From: Oxalobacteraceae bacterium
GTDB lineage: Bacteria; Pseudomonadota; Gammaproteobacteria; Burkholderiales; Burkholderiaceae_D
DNA: 64,000 nt
Reading direction: 5' to 3'
Assembly (NCBI GenBank): GCA_003537575.1
Contig: DPRS01000069.1
Location: forward strand, 32,116-96,115
Below, piece after piece: positions 39,898 to 49,894 of the stretch. The stretch's first letter is position 1; each line of letters begins with the position of its first letter. Below the pieces are notes generated by a model. It saw only the letters and a list, made by a program, of their open reading frames with translations, ran no database searches and was not told the origin of the DNA. The translations under genes were made by a program, and so were the position numbers.

Positions 39898-41841
<1,944 letters not shown>

Positions 41842-42093
41842 AGGAAGGATCTGAGGTGGTTGCAGACCGCATTGTACCGAGTCCGGCAGGTTTCGTATCA
41901 TTTTCCAGGCTGGAATGGCCTTACCTCCCCCCTAAGCTTCTCCCTCATGCCTAAGGCCATCTTCATCCTTTGTCCTGTTTATCGTGCTTAGGTTAATGAC
42001 GATTAAATCCTACTGCTTTCAATGTCGTTACATTGAGCTTTTTTATGCATACAAGATAGCGATAGCATCGCCAAAAGAAAGGTTCATGACGCC

Positions 42094-43095
42094 ATGAAAA
42101 ATGAAAACTCTTTTCCGCCGATTCTCTGCGGCTTGCTCATCTGTGGCGCCCTTCCAGGCATGGCCGTCGCAGCGGAGGCCACTCCGGCCCAGGTCGTGGA
42201 AGCGCTTGAAGGTACTTTCGGCGTTCATCCAGGGGAGCGCCGCAACCACATCAAGGGTCTGTGTGCGGAAGGGGAATTTATTGGCGACAAGGCAGCCAGA
42301 CCTTATTCGAGTTCGGCGCTGTTTTCCGGCAAACCGGTGCCGGTCATTGCCCGTTTCTCCGTCGCCGGCGGCAATCCGAAAGCACCGGACACCGCCAAAA
42401 GCGCACGCGGCCTGGCGCTTGAGTTCCGCTTGCCGGGCGATAAGCTGCAGCACATCACCATGATCAATACGCCGATGTTCGGCGCAGCGCACCCGCAAAC
42501 TTTTCTGGATTCGATCCTTGCCCTGAAGCCCGATCCTGCCACCGGCAAGCCCGACCCGGAAAAGATGAAGGCATTCAAGGCCAGCCATCCGGACAATCTG
42601 GCGCAAGCGACGTTTTTTCAGGAAAACAATCCTCCGACGAGCTATGCCAACAGCGCTTATTTCGGCATTCATACCTTCAAGTTCATCGACAAGCGAAAAC
42701 GTCCCACGCTGGTACGCTGGCGCTTTGTTCCCCGGGATGGAGAAAAACGGCTGAGCGACGAGGAAATGAAAACCGCCGGCACCGATTTCCTCGCAACAGC
42801 CTTGCTCGAGCGAGTCAAGAAATCGCCTGTTCAGTGGGACATGATCGTTACCATCGGAAAGGCCGGGGATCCGGAAGACAATCCGACGCTAAGCTGGCCG
42901 GAAGGCCGCAAGGAAATTCATGCGGGCGTACTGACGATCAAATCTGCCCAAGCGCAAGAGGCAGGAAAATGCGCCCCGATCAATTTCGACCCGCTGGTTA
43001 TGGCGGAAGGGATTGCGCCGACAAACGATCCCATACTGTTGTTCAGGTCGCCTTCATATGCCGTGTCGTTTGCCAAGCGGATGAGCGGGAAATAG
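42094..43095 (+). CDS. Periplasmic catalase-related peroxidase
   Basis: The 333-residue product has a signal peptide (cleavage near MAVAAEA, about residue 26) followed by a short catalase core of the SrpA/catalase-related peroxidase type. The family heme Tyr region is RSPSYAVSFAKR near the C-terminus, and the distal His region is HPGERRNHIKGLCAEG. The conserved ARFSVAGGNPKAPDTAKSAR and LEFRLPGDKLQHITMINTPM are present. Such proteins bind heme and reduce peroxides with organic donors; activity here is inferred. It stands alone upstream of the tRNA-Arg gene. Confidence 0.88.
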   Translation: MKNENSFPPILCGLLICGALPGMAVAAEATPAQVVEALEGTFGVHPGERRNHIKGLCAEGEFIGDKAARPYSSSALFSGKPVPVIARFSVAGGNPKAPDTAKSARGLALEFRLPGDKLQHITMINTPMFGAAHPQTFLDSILALKPDPATGKPDPEKMKAFKASHPDNLAQATFFQENNPPTSYANSAYFGIHTFKFIDKRKRPTLVRWRFVPRDGEKRLSDEEMKTAGTDFLATALLERVKKSPVQWDMIVTIGKAGDPEDNPTLSWPEGRKEIHAGVLTIKSAQAQEAGKCAPINFDPLVMAEGIAPTNDPILLFRSPSYAVSFAKRMSGK

Positions 43096-43242
43096 GCGCC
43101 GCAGCAGAACTGCCACTTTTCCCGTCCCACATCTAGCCGCCCAGCCCTTCAACAGACAAGCATGGCGATGATGGTCGAATTTTCCCCTAAGTGGAATTCG
43201 CAAGGGCGACGGTTTTCGTATTAATTTCCCGGCCGGGTCGGC

Positions 43243-43248
43243 TATAAT
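43243..43248 (+). promoter_or_regulatory. -10 element of the tRNA-Arg promoter
   Basis: A perfect TATAAT is followed by a GC-rich discriminator (CTCGGGCGC), typical of stringently controlled stable-RNA promoters. It lies about 36 nt before the tRNA. The matching -35 is poor. Confidence 0.55.
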
Positions 43249-43283
43249 CTCGGGCGCAGCTTGTTTTTACTGCCTGCAAGCGT

Positions 43284-43358
43284 CTCGCCGTAGTTCAATG
43301 GATAGAACGAGTGCCTCCTAAGCGCTAGATACAGGTTCGATTCCTGTCGGCGGGACCA
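43284..43358 (+). tRNA. tRNA-Arg (anticodon CCT)
   Basis: A full cloverleaf can be folded. The acceptor CTCGCCG pairs with CGGCGGG, and the D stem is GTTC/GAAC. The anticodon stem AGTGC/GCGCT holds the loop CTCCTAA, whose anticodon CCT reads AGG codons. The T stem ACAGG/CCTGT holds the loop TTCGATT. The CCA end is encoded at 43356-43358. The gene is single; no other tRNA is adjacent and no duplicated 3' end was seen nearby. Confidence 0.95.
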
Positions 43359-43482
43359 TTTCCAAGCGAAAATTCCCCCATTCTGTAAAGAGACAGCCAT
43401 CCCCTTTCAGCTGTCAGTCATCCTTTTGCCCACCACGGTTGTCGCATTCCTTTTAAATGCACTATCTACGACGTCAATAAAT

Positions 43483-43494
43483 TACCTTAAGGTA
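43483..43494. promoter_or_regulatory. 12-bp palindrome upstream of a sigma-54 promoter
   Basis: TACCTTAAGGTA is a perfect inverted repeat located about 78 nt upstream of the -24 element at 43572. That is a plausible distance for an enhancer-binding protein site. The link to sigma-54 activation is inference. Confidence 0.35.
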
Positions 43495-43571
43495 TTTGCC
43501 AACTGTCGATTTTTCTTACATTTCCGCTTAAGCATGAGGATAAGATGTTGAATTAATTAACCTTTTTTAAC

Positions 43572-43587
43572 TGGCACCCTTCTTGCA
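43572..43587 (+). promoter_or_regulatory. Sigma-54 (RpoN) promoter of the PEP-CTERM gene
   Basis: TGGCAC (43572-43577), five nucleotides and TTGCA (43583-43587) match the -24/-12 consensus, with exactly 10 nt between the invariant GG and GC. The -12 element is about 40 nt before the ATG at 43627. Sigma-54 control of PEP-CTERM genes is known from exosortase systems. Confidence 0.82.
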
Positions 43588-43626
43588 TTTTCTATATCAT
43601 TACTCAGCAGAACATGAAAGATCGCC

Positions 43627-44199
43627 ATGAATTTCAAAAACTTAATCGGCTCTTTACTTTTTGTTGGCCTGGGCCTGCAAGGGGCCGCATCTCACGCCGC
43701 TTACGTACTTGATAAAAAAATTGGTGAGCGCAATCTCGGCAGTTCCGGGGACGCAGCTGAACTTGCCGCCCTCAAGGAAATCACCGGTATTGATTCACTG
43801 GTACAGGATTTCAAACTGGAATTTAGTATGGGGGATGCTTTTCAGAACCCAGGCACACTGGATCAATGGGTGCTCGATATCGCCCCCAACTCACCTGGCT
43901 ACTTCCTCTTGAAGTTTGGCAGCGGCAGCACCAATGCCACGGCTGATACGTTTTTCTTCCAAAACATCGGTGAATTGACCAAGCTTGTCTGGTCCAATGC
44001 GGATGTGCAGTTTCTCTCCGGCGGCGATTGCAAGGACGGGAATGACGGTGCCTGCAATATCGGACGACTGAGTCATTACAACGGATTCGGCAGCAATGGC
44101 GGCACAGTTCCGGAACCTGCAACAACCGCTCTGCTCGGCCTCGGCCTTTTGGGGTTTGCGCTGTCGCGCCGCCGCAATTCCTCGCGTCTGTCGCGCTAA
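43627..44199 (+). CDS. PEP-CTERM sorting domain protein
   Basis: The 190-residue secreted protein has an N-terminal signal peptide (MNFKNLIGSLLFVGLGLQGA, cleaved near SHAA). The middle domain has no recognised family. The C-terminal PEP-CTERM tripartite signal has VPEPATTALLGLGLLGFAL followed by SRRRNSSRLSR. Such proteins are recognised by an exosortase, cut at the PEP motif and exported, often with extracellular polysaccharide. No exosortase gene lies in this window. It is preceded by a sigma-54 promoter and overlaps the convergent lipoprotein gene by 4 nt at its end. Confidence 0.9.
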   Translation: MNFKNLIGSLLFVGLGLQGAASHAAYVLDKKIGERNLGSSGDAAELAALKEITGIDSLVQDFKLEFSMGDAFQNPGTLDQWVLDIAPNSPGYFLLKFGSGSTNATADTFFFQNIGELTKLVWSNADVQFLSGGDCKDGNDGACNIGRLSHYNGFGSNGGTVPEPATTALLGLGLLGFALSRRRNSSRLSR

Positions 44200-45002
44200 C
44201 GTATCCCCGCCAGTACGGTCGCAACGCTGCGTGATGCGTCGCTTCCCGCCACCAATAGCTGACGCCTGCCATTACTTAGCAGATAACTTACGGCATGCCC
44301 CGTCGCGCGCTGGCCGGCCAGAGCGCATGACGAAGTACCAAAGGGGTTGTCAAAGCGGATGCTTACGTCAAACACATTTTTGCCGCTGGCCCGGGGCACG
44401 ATCGTGCCGCTGAGATCGCAATCGGCTGAAGATCCCGTATAACTTCCTGTAGCGGCAATATTCAGCGATGCCGACAAGCCCGTCGCTGCAGTCATGCTCC
44501 ATGGGCCGGCAATGTCCGTCAATCTGGCTGGCGTGTCGTAGTTATAGACTGCTCTATCCGGCGCTGCGCCTGCATAGGTAATTGCCGTGCCGCTTGTGGC
44601 GACTACCGCCCTGAAGCTTACGCCGGGGGAAAATGTCCCGGTCAGAGTGCCGGAAACCGGCAAACCGATGGCGCTAAAATCTTTCAGATCGGCCGACGTG
44701 AAACCGCCATTGGCGGCCTGGCCCGTTCCGGTGATGACGCCCTCGGTGCCGAAACCGTTGGCGGAAAGCGCCCCATAAATGATGTAGTACTGGTTATTTT
44801 CCAGCACGAGGGTATTGAAATGGCGGCCATTTGACGCAGTGCCTGCATAAAGACCTTCGGCGGCGACGGGCGGCAGCGAGCTCGTGGTCGTGGAAGCCTC
44901 GACGAACTCGCCGCCGGTCGGGCTGCCTCCGCCGCCGCATCCGCCCAAAAATGCCGCCAGCATCCCTGCCACGACAGAAGAGTACTGTTTATGGTTCACC
45001 AT
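44196..45002 (-). CDS. Orphan outer-membrane-type lipoprotein
   Basis: The 268-residue product has a lipoprotein signal, MVNHKQYSSVVAGMLAAFLG, with the acylated Cys in LGGCGGGG and a Gly-rich tether. The mature part is rich in beta-forming and small residues, with a conserved-looking start (EGLYAGTASNGRHFNTLVLE) and later GLSASLNIAATGSYTGSSAD, suggesting a repeated beta-sandwich. I do not recognise a named family. The frame is open up to 45125, but a terminator for the upstream gene lies at 45079-45110, so the ATG at 45002 is preferred. It overlaps the PEP-CTERM gene tail to tail. Confidence 0.72.
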   Translation of the reverse strand: MVNHKQYSSVVAGMLAAFLGGCGGGGSPTGGEFVEASTTTSSLPPVAAEGLYAGTASNGRHFNTLVLENNQYYIIYGALSANGFGTEGVITGTGQAANGGFTSADLKDFSAIGLPVSGTLTGTFSPGVSFRAVVATSGTAITYAGAAPDRAVYNYDTPARLTDIAGPWSMTAATGLSASLNIAATGSYTGSSADCDLSGTIVPRASGKNVFDVSIRFDNPFGTSSCALAGQRATGHAVSYLLSNGRRQLLVAGSDASRSVATVLAGIR

Positions 45003-45078
45003 GCGCTTCCCGGAGTATTGCGCGAACGGCATCGCCACTATCTCGCGCGCCATTAAAAAGCACTGCCTCAACAATATA

Positions 45079-45110
45079 GAAAAAAAGCATCCCACATTCG
45101 TGAGATGCTT
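45079..45110 (-). terminator. Terminator of the secreted orphan protein gene
   Basis: AAGCATC (45085-45091) pairs with GATGCTT (45104-45110), and CAC pairs with GTG inside around an ATTC loop. On the minus strand a T tract of about eight follows. It lies between the gene ending at 45198 and the lipoprotein start at 45002. Confidence 0.82.
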
Positions 45111-45197
45111 CACTTGCGCCATCATCAGAACTCGCCATTTTTACCGGTTTTGTCCTGCACGCAGGAATGTCATTTCCCCATTTCATTGTTGTGGAAA

Positions 45198-45773
45198 TCA
45201 CCGAGCATAAAATGGCGGCGTGCCATAGTTTGTCAGCGGCACGGTTGCTTGCGCGGGTGTCACCCACAGGTTGGGATAAGCCTTTGCAGCGCAGGTCCCG
45301 TCATACTGGCGTTCCGACTGGATTGCATATTGAGTATAAGTCGGGTTTTGCCCACTGACGTATGCTGTCCACTGCGCTCCCTGGCGGGATGGCGCGACCA
45401 GATATTGCGATCCATAGGCGGGTGGCGAATATTCCGGACCTGGAGCAGCCGTCTGATTCTGCGTGGTCGATGTCGGCGCGGTCGGCGCCGTGCCGATGTA
45501 GGCTTGCCCGGTGCAGTTCGCCGACTGGTAATAGACCGGCACATGCTTCCAGGTCAGTCCGCTGGAAAGAGGTCGCTTTGCGGCATAGTCATAATGCGCA
45601 TCCAGGTAAACGCGCACTGGCTGGTTGTTATACTGAACGACGACAGAATCGCCCTTGTATTCCCCGATCGCCTTGCCGGAAGAGTCATACAGGTCAGGCG
45701 TTGCCTGCCCCCATGCAGCCGATGCCGCCATTGCCATCGCCGCAAATATGCCCGCTTGTCTTGATTTTTCCAT
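45198..45773 (-). CDS. Secreted hypothetical protein
   Basis: The 191-residue product has a signal peptide (MEKSRQAGIFAAMAMAASAA, cleaved after WGQA). The mature part starts with a beta-rich segment (LYDSSGKAIGEYKGDSVVVQ) and has a Thr/Pro/Gln-rich low-complexity middle (about 95-130). Two cysteines (ANCTGQ, DGTCAAK) could form a disulfide. I do not recognise a family. The ATG at 45773 has GGAG about 9 nt upstream and gives a good signal peptide; the longer open frame to 45827 adds an unlikely leader. It is probably monocistronic, ended by its own terminator. Confidence 0.72.
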   Translation of the reverse strand: MEKSRQAGIFAAMAMAASAAWGQATPDLYDSSGKAIGEYKGDSVVVQYNNQPVRVYLDAHYDYAAKRPLSSGLTWKHVPVYYQSANCTGQAYIGTAPTAPTSTTQNQTAAPGPEYSPPAYGSQYLVAPSRQGAQWTAYVSGQNPTYTQYAIQSERQYDGTCAAKAYPNLWVTPAQATVPLTNYGTPPFYAR

Positions 45774-46050
45774 CTTTATTCTCCATTCGTTTGAAAAGCG
45801 TTCAACAAGAATCAATGGCGCAATCAAATAATTGAAAACGCCCTTTGAGCCTAGTGGCTATCCTGCGGGTTAGAAGATCAGGCTTGTAATTCGCTTTGAT
45901 GAAACTCAAGCAAACATAAACATCAAACTTGAGAAATAGCAAAAGAATGGAATGCATTACCTTGAAAAAAACGGAACTTGAACTCCTCTCATTTTTCTAA
46001 CAATGCACGAAGGGTAAGATTATTTTCCGCATCGTTAGCAAAGGACGGCA

Positions 46051-46137
46051 ATGAAAATCCCGCTTATCGTCATGCTGATCCTGGTTGCAATGCTGATCGG
46101 TCTATCCTTCATTTTCATGGTGCTGGCTCCCTCTTAA
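46051..46137 (+). CDS. Putative 28-residue single-span membrane micro-protein
   Basis: A short frame encodes a product beginning MKIPLIVMLILVAMLIGLSF and ending MVLAPS. One continuous hydrophobic helix covers nearly the whole peptide, with a Lys at position 2. AAGGA (46041-46045) lies 5 nt before the ATG, which supports translation. The reading frame is not part of a larger gene, and the spacer around it (45774-46237) is otherwise empty. I recognise no family. It resembles small membrane-complex subunits or type I toxins in shape only. Confidence 0.5.
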   Translation: MKIPLIVMLILVAMLIGLSFIFMVLAPS

Positions 46138-46237
46138 ACTCTTTTGCTTCATATCAGCAAGCTGGCGTCGGTCCACTTGCTATGCGGATAAGCAATCATG
46201 TACAGTCATCCTCCCGCTTGCATTTCGAGGAAAGCAC

Positions 46238-47089
46238 ATGAAGCTGGTCCGCTATGGCCACCCCGGCAAGGAGAAGCCGGGCCTGATCGATCAATCCGGA
46301 ACGCTGCGCGACCTTTCGTCGGTGATCGAGGATATTGACGCGGATCAGTTGTCGCCCAAGGCGCTTGCCAGGCTTGGCAAACTTTCCTCCGAGCGGCTGC
46401 CTGCGGTGCGCGGCAATCCGCGCATGGGCGTGCCGGTGGCGGGTATCGGCAAATTCATCGCGATCGGCCTGAACTATTCCGACCATGCAGCCGAAGCCGG
46501 CCTGCCGCTGCCGGCGGAGCCGGTCATTTTCATGAAGGCAGTGAGCTGCCTCGCCGGCGCCGACGATCCGATCATCCTGCCCAAGGGGTCGCGCAAGACT
46601 GACTGGGAAGTCGAACTGGGCATCGTGATCGGCACGAAGGCACAGTACGTCACGCAGAAGGAAGCGCTGCAATGCGTTGCCGGCTACTGCGTGGTGAACG
46701 ATGTCTCCGAGCGCGAATTCCAGTTCGAGCGCGGCCCGCAATGGGACAAGGGCAAAGGGTGCGACAGCTTCGGCCCGGTCGGCCCCTGGCTGGTCACGGC
46801 CGATGAAGTGCCGCAGCCGCAAAGGCTGGGCATCTGGCTGGAAGTGAATGGCGAACGCATGCAGGACGGGAACACCAAGACCATGGTGTTTTCAGTGGCG
46901 AAAATCGTCAGCTACGTCAGCCGCTTCATGACGCTCATGCCCGGCGATGTCATCGCCACCGGCACCCCTGCGGGTGTAGGCATGGGCATGCGGCCGCCGC
47001 GCTTCCTCAAGCCCGGCGACGTGGTCGCTCTCGGCATCGATGGACTCGGCCGGCAACGGCACGACGTCGTCGCCTACCGGAAAACCTGA
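46238..47089 (+). CDS. Fumarylacetoacetate hydrolase family protein
   Basis: The 283-residue product has a small N-terminal cap domain and an FAH C-terminal domain with IGLNYSDHAAEAGLPLPAEP, the metal-binding acidic residues in DWEVELGIVIG and the motif GDVIATGTPAGVGMGMRPP. Members cleave or hydrate C-C bonds of 2,4-dioxo or ureidoglycolate-like substrates; the exact substrate (for example 2,4-diketo-3-deoxy sugar acids or acylpyruvates) cannot be decided. GAGGAAAG precedes the ATG. It converges with the liv operon and has no pathway neighbours in the window. Confidence 0.9.
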   Translation: MKLVRYGHPGKEKPGLIDQSGTLRDLSSVIEDIDADQLSPKALARLGKLSSERLPAVRGNPRMGVPVAGIGKFIAIGLNYSDHAAEAGLPLPAEPVIFMKAVSCLAGADDPIILPKGSRKTDWEVELGIVIGTKAQYVTQKEALQCVAGYCVVNDVSEREFQFERGPQWDKGKGCDSFGPVGPWLVTADEVPQPQRLGIWLEVNGERMQDGNTKTMVFSVAKIVSYVSRFMTLMPGDVIATGTPAGVGMGMRPPRFLKPGDVVALGIDGLGRQRHDVVAYRKT

Positions 47090-47114
47090 CACATCCAGCT
47101 CCCGGAAAACATGT

Positions 47115-47870
47115 TCAGGATTCGTGGACCTCGCCGAGATAGGCTTCGCGCACCTTGGGATTGTGCAGCAGTTCGCCGGCTGCGCCGGCCATGGTGATCT
47201 GACCCGAATCCATCACGTAGCCGCGGTCGGCGGCCTGCAGGGCGAGGCGGGCATTCTGTTCGACCAGCAGGATGGTCATACCCTGCGCCGCGATGTCGCG
47301 CACTACCTGGAAGATACGTTCGACCATGATCGGCGCCAGGCCCATCGAGGGTTCGTCGAGCAGCAGCAATTGCGGCCGGCTCATCAGCGCGCGCGCCATC
47401 GCCAGCATCTGCTGCTCGCCGCCGGAGAGCGTGCCAGCCAGCTGCGTGGCGCGCTCCTTCAGGCGCGGGAAAATCGCAAACCATTTCTCGATATCGGCTT
47501 CGATACCGGCACGGTCATTGCGGGTATAGGCGCCCATCACCAGGTTTTCGCGGATGCTCATGCGGGCAAACACGCCGCGCCCTTCCGGCACCATGGCCAG
47601 TCCGGCCTGCACCAGCTGAAAGGAATGCTGCCCTCTGATCGGCTTGCCGCAGTAATCGATGTGGCCGTCGACGCGGCACTGCGGCAAGGTGCCGGTAATG
47701 GCCTTGAGCGTGGTGGTCTTGCCGGCGCCGTTGGCGCCGATCAGCGTCACCAGTTCGCCGCGCCGGACTTCCAGTGCGATGCCCTTGACCGCCTGGATGC
47801 CGCCGTAGGCAATATGAAGATTGTCGATTCCGAGAATGACTTCGGCTGCAGAATTGCCTTGCTGCGTCAT
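47115..47870 (-). CDS. livF: Branched-chain amino acid ABC transporter ATP-binding protein LivF
   Basis: The 251-residue LivF-type ATPase has Walker A GANGAGKTT, the signature LSGGEQQMLAMARALM and Walker B LLLLDEPSMGL, with the LivF-typical VEQNARLALQAADRGYVMDS. The ATG at 47870 overlaps the livG stop as ATGA, which sets the start; the longer frame to 47981 is out-of-frame livG sequence. It is the last gene of the livHMGF operon. HAAT-family transporters move branched-chain amino acids or other amides; the ligand depends on a binding protein that is absent here. Confidence 0.94.
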   Translation of the reverse strand: MTQQGNSAAEVILGIDNLHIAYGGIQAVKGIALEVRRGELVTLIGANGAGKTTTLKAITGTLPQCRVDGHIDYCGKPIRGQHSFQLVQAGLAMVPEGRGVFARMSIRENLVMGAYTRNDRAGIEADIEKWFAIFPRLKERATQLAGTLSGGEQQMLAMARALMSRPQLLLLDEPSMGLAPIMVERIFQVVRDIAAQGMTILLVEQNARLALQAADRGYVMDSGQITMAGAAGELLHNPKVREAYLGEVHES

Positions 47871-48676
47871 GCGTCGCCACCTCCCAGATACGCTTCGATG
47901 ACTGCGGGATTTTGCTGCACCTCGGCCGGCGTGCCCTCGGCGATCGGCTTGCCGTAATCCAGCACGGTAATGCGGTCGCACAGTCCCATGACCAGCTTGA
48001 CGTCATGCTCGATCAGCAGGATGGTCTTGCCGTCCGCCTTGATCTTCAGAAGCAACTCGCGCAAGGCCAGTTTTTCGGTAGCGTTCATGCCAGCCGCCGG
48101 CTCGTCCAGCGCCAGCAGTTGCGGGTCGGTCGCCAGCGCCCGGGCGATTTCCAGGCGGCGCTGGTCGCCATAGGAAAGAAAGCGCGCGGTGCGGTTGTCC
48201 AGCCGGGCGATGCCGACATAGTCGAGCAATTCCATTGCGCGCCGACGGATGCCGGCCTCTTCCTCGCGTGCGGCCTTATGGCGCAGGATCGCGCCCAGCA
48301 CGCCCTGGCGGGTACGCACGTGGCGGCCGACCATGACGTTTTCCAGCGCGCTCATTTCGCCGAACAGGCGGATATTCTGGAAGGTGCGGGCGATGCCGGC
48401 CTGGGCCACCTTGTGCGGCGCCGACGGCGAATACGGCTTGCCGGCCAGCCTGAACGTGCCGGCATCGGGCTGATACAGGCCGGTGATGACGTTGAAGCAG
48501 GTGGTCTTGCCGGCGCCGTTGGGCCCGATCAGGCCGTACACCTGCCCTTGATGCACGCGCAAACTGACGTCCGACAGCGCCTGCAGGCCGCCGAAGCGCT
48601 TGCCGACGCCGGCGATATCGAGCATCACCGGCGTCTCCTGGCCCTTGTCGATGGCGCTGCCTGCGGTATGCGTCAT
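47867..48676 (-). CDS. livG: Branched-chain amino acid ABC transporter ATP-binding protein LivG
   Basis: The 269-residue ATPase has Walker A GPNGAGKTT, the LivG-typical insert TFQNIRLFGEMSALENVMVG, the signature FLSYGDQRRLEIARAL and Walker B LLALDEPAAGMN. The C-terminal VLDYGKPIAEGTPAEVQQNP is standard. It overlaps livM upstream (ATGA) and livF downstream (ATGA), a tightly coupled operon. It pairs with LivF as the heterodimeric motor under LivH and LivM. Confidence 0.95.
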   Translation of the reverse strand: MTHTAGSAIDKGQETPVMLDIAGVGKRFGGLQALSDVSLRVHQGQVYGLIGPNGAGKTTCFNVITGLYQPDAGTFRLAGKPYSPSAPHKVAQAGIARTFQNIRLFGEMSALENVMVGRHVRTRQGVLGAILRHKAAREEEAGIRRRAMELLDYVGIARLDNRTARFLSYGDQRRLEIARALATDPQLLALDEPAAGMNATEKLALRELLLKIKADGKTILLIEHDVKLVMGLCDRITVLDYGKPIAEGTPAEVQQNPAVIEAYLGGGDA

Positions 48677-49884
48677 GCCGCCACCACGTCGGTCGATTTG
48701 CCCGGCTGGTCGATATCGGCGTCAGGCCGGTCTTCCTGGCGCGGCGCCGGCCAGATGCCGGCCGGGCGGAACAGCATGATCAGCACCATCGCCAGGCCAT
48801 AGAGGAGCTGCCGCATGATCTCGGCTTCGATGACGACCTTGCCGAACAGCGCCTGCTGCGCCGGCTCCACCGCGTGCCGCAGGATTTCCGGCAGCGCAGC
48901 CAGCAGCACGCCGCCGAGGATCACGCCGGGAATATGCCCCATGCCGCCCAAGACCACCATCGCCAGCACCGCGATCGACTCCATCAGGGTGAAGGACTCC
49001 GGCGAAACGAAGCCCTGGAAGGAGGCGAACATGGCGCCGGCCACGCCGCCGAAGGAAGCGCCCATGGCAAAAGCCAGCAGCTTCATGTTACGGGTATTAA
49101 TGCCCATCGCCTTGGCGGCAATCTCATCCTCGCGGATCGCCACCCAGGCCCGGCCGAGGCGCGAATGCTGCAGGCGGAAAGAAATGAAAACGATCGCCAC
49201 GCACAGGAACAGGAACAGGAAGTAGTAGGCATTCACCGAGGGCATCGCATAGCCGCCGATATGGACGGTTGATTGCGAGCCGGCCTCGCCGGCCAGCGAC
49301 ACGCCGGCGATGCGGATCGGCTCGATCAGGTTGATGCCTTGCGGGCCGTTGGTGATGTTGACCGGGCCGCTGAGGTTGTTCATGAAGATGCGGATGATTT
49401 CGCCGAAGCCGAGCGTCACCACCGCCAGGTAGTCGCCGCGCAACTTCAGCGTCGGCGCGCCCAGCAGGGCGCCCAGCACGGCCGCCAGCAGCGCGCCGAG
49501 CGGCACGATCAGCCAGACCGACAGGTGAATGCCGTTTTCCGCGATCTCGGGGCCGAAGAAGGATACCAGGGCGGCGCCCAGTGCCGGATACTGGTCGACC
49601 AGGGATTGCAGCACCACGGCGAACTGCGGCGAAGCCAGCAGGCCGGTCATGTAGGCGCCCAGCGCATAGAAGGCGATGTAGCCCAGGTCCAGCAGGCCGG
49701 CGAAGCCCACCACGATGTTCAGGCCCAGCGCCAGCATGATGTAGAGCAGCGCGTAATCCATGATGCGCACCCAGGAATTGCCGAACTGGGAAGCGATGAA
49801 GGGAAAGGCGATCAGCACGGCGGCCAGCAGGGTCAGGCTGGCGATGGTACGGCGCGGGTGCTGGCGGTAATCGAAGTAGAACAT
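48673..49884 (-). CDS. livM: Branched-chain amino acid ABC transporter permease LivM
   Basis: The 403-residue inner-membrane permease has about ten hydrophobic segments, the family stretch ALGLNIVVGFAGLLDLGYIA and the cytoplasmic motif RLGRAWVAIREDEIAAKAMG that docks the ATPases. The long periplasmic insert (about 170-230) and length fit LivM. It lies 10 nt downstream of livH and overlaps livG by 4 nt. Confidence 0.95.
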   Translation of the reverse strand: MFYFDYRQHPRRTIASLTLLAAVLIAFPFIASQFGNSWVRIMDYALLYIMLALGLNIVVGFAGLLDLGYIAFYALGAYMTGLLASPQFAVVLQSLVDQYPALGAALVSFFGPEIAENGIHLSVWLIVPLGALLAAVLGALLGAPTLKLRGDYLAVVTLGFGEIIRIFMNNLSGPVNITNGPQGINLIEPIRIAGVSLAGEAGSQSTVHIGGYAMPSVNAYYFLFLFLCVAIVFISFRLQHSRLGRAWVAIREDEIAAKAMGINTRNMKLLAFAMGASFGGVAGAMFASFQGFVSPESFTLMESIAVLAMVVLGGMGHIPGVILGGVLLAALPEILRHAVEPAQQALFGKVVIEAEIMRQLLYGLAMVLIMLFRPAGIWPAPRQEDRPDADIDQPGKSTDVVAA

Positions 49885-49894
49885 GGGCGCTTCC

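Noticed and set aside
43284..46200. Integrative element at tRNA-Arg
   Set aside because: No integrase, transposase or direct repeat of the tRNA 3' end was seen downstream.
45978..46241. 87-codon plus-strand frame overlapping the micro-ORF
   Set aside because: Its composition is not protein-like and it overlaps the start of the FAH gene, whereas the 28-codon frame within it has a good Shine-Dalgarno and a coherent membrane helix.
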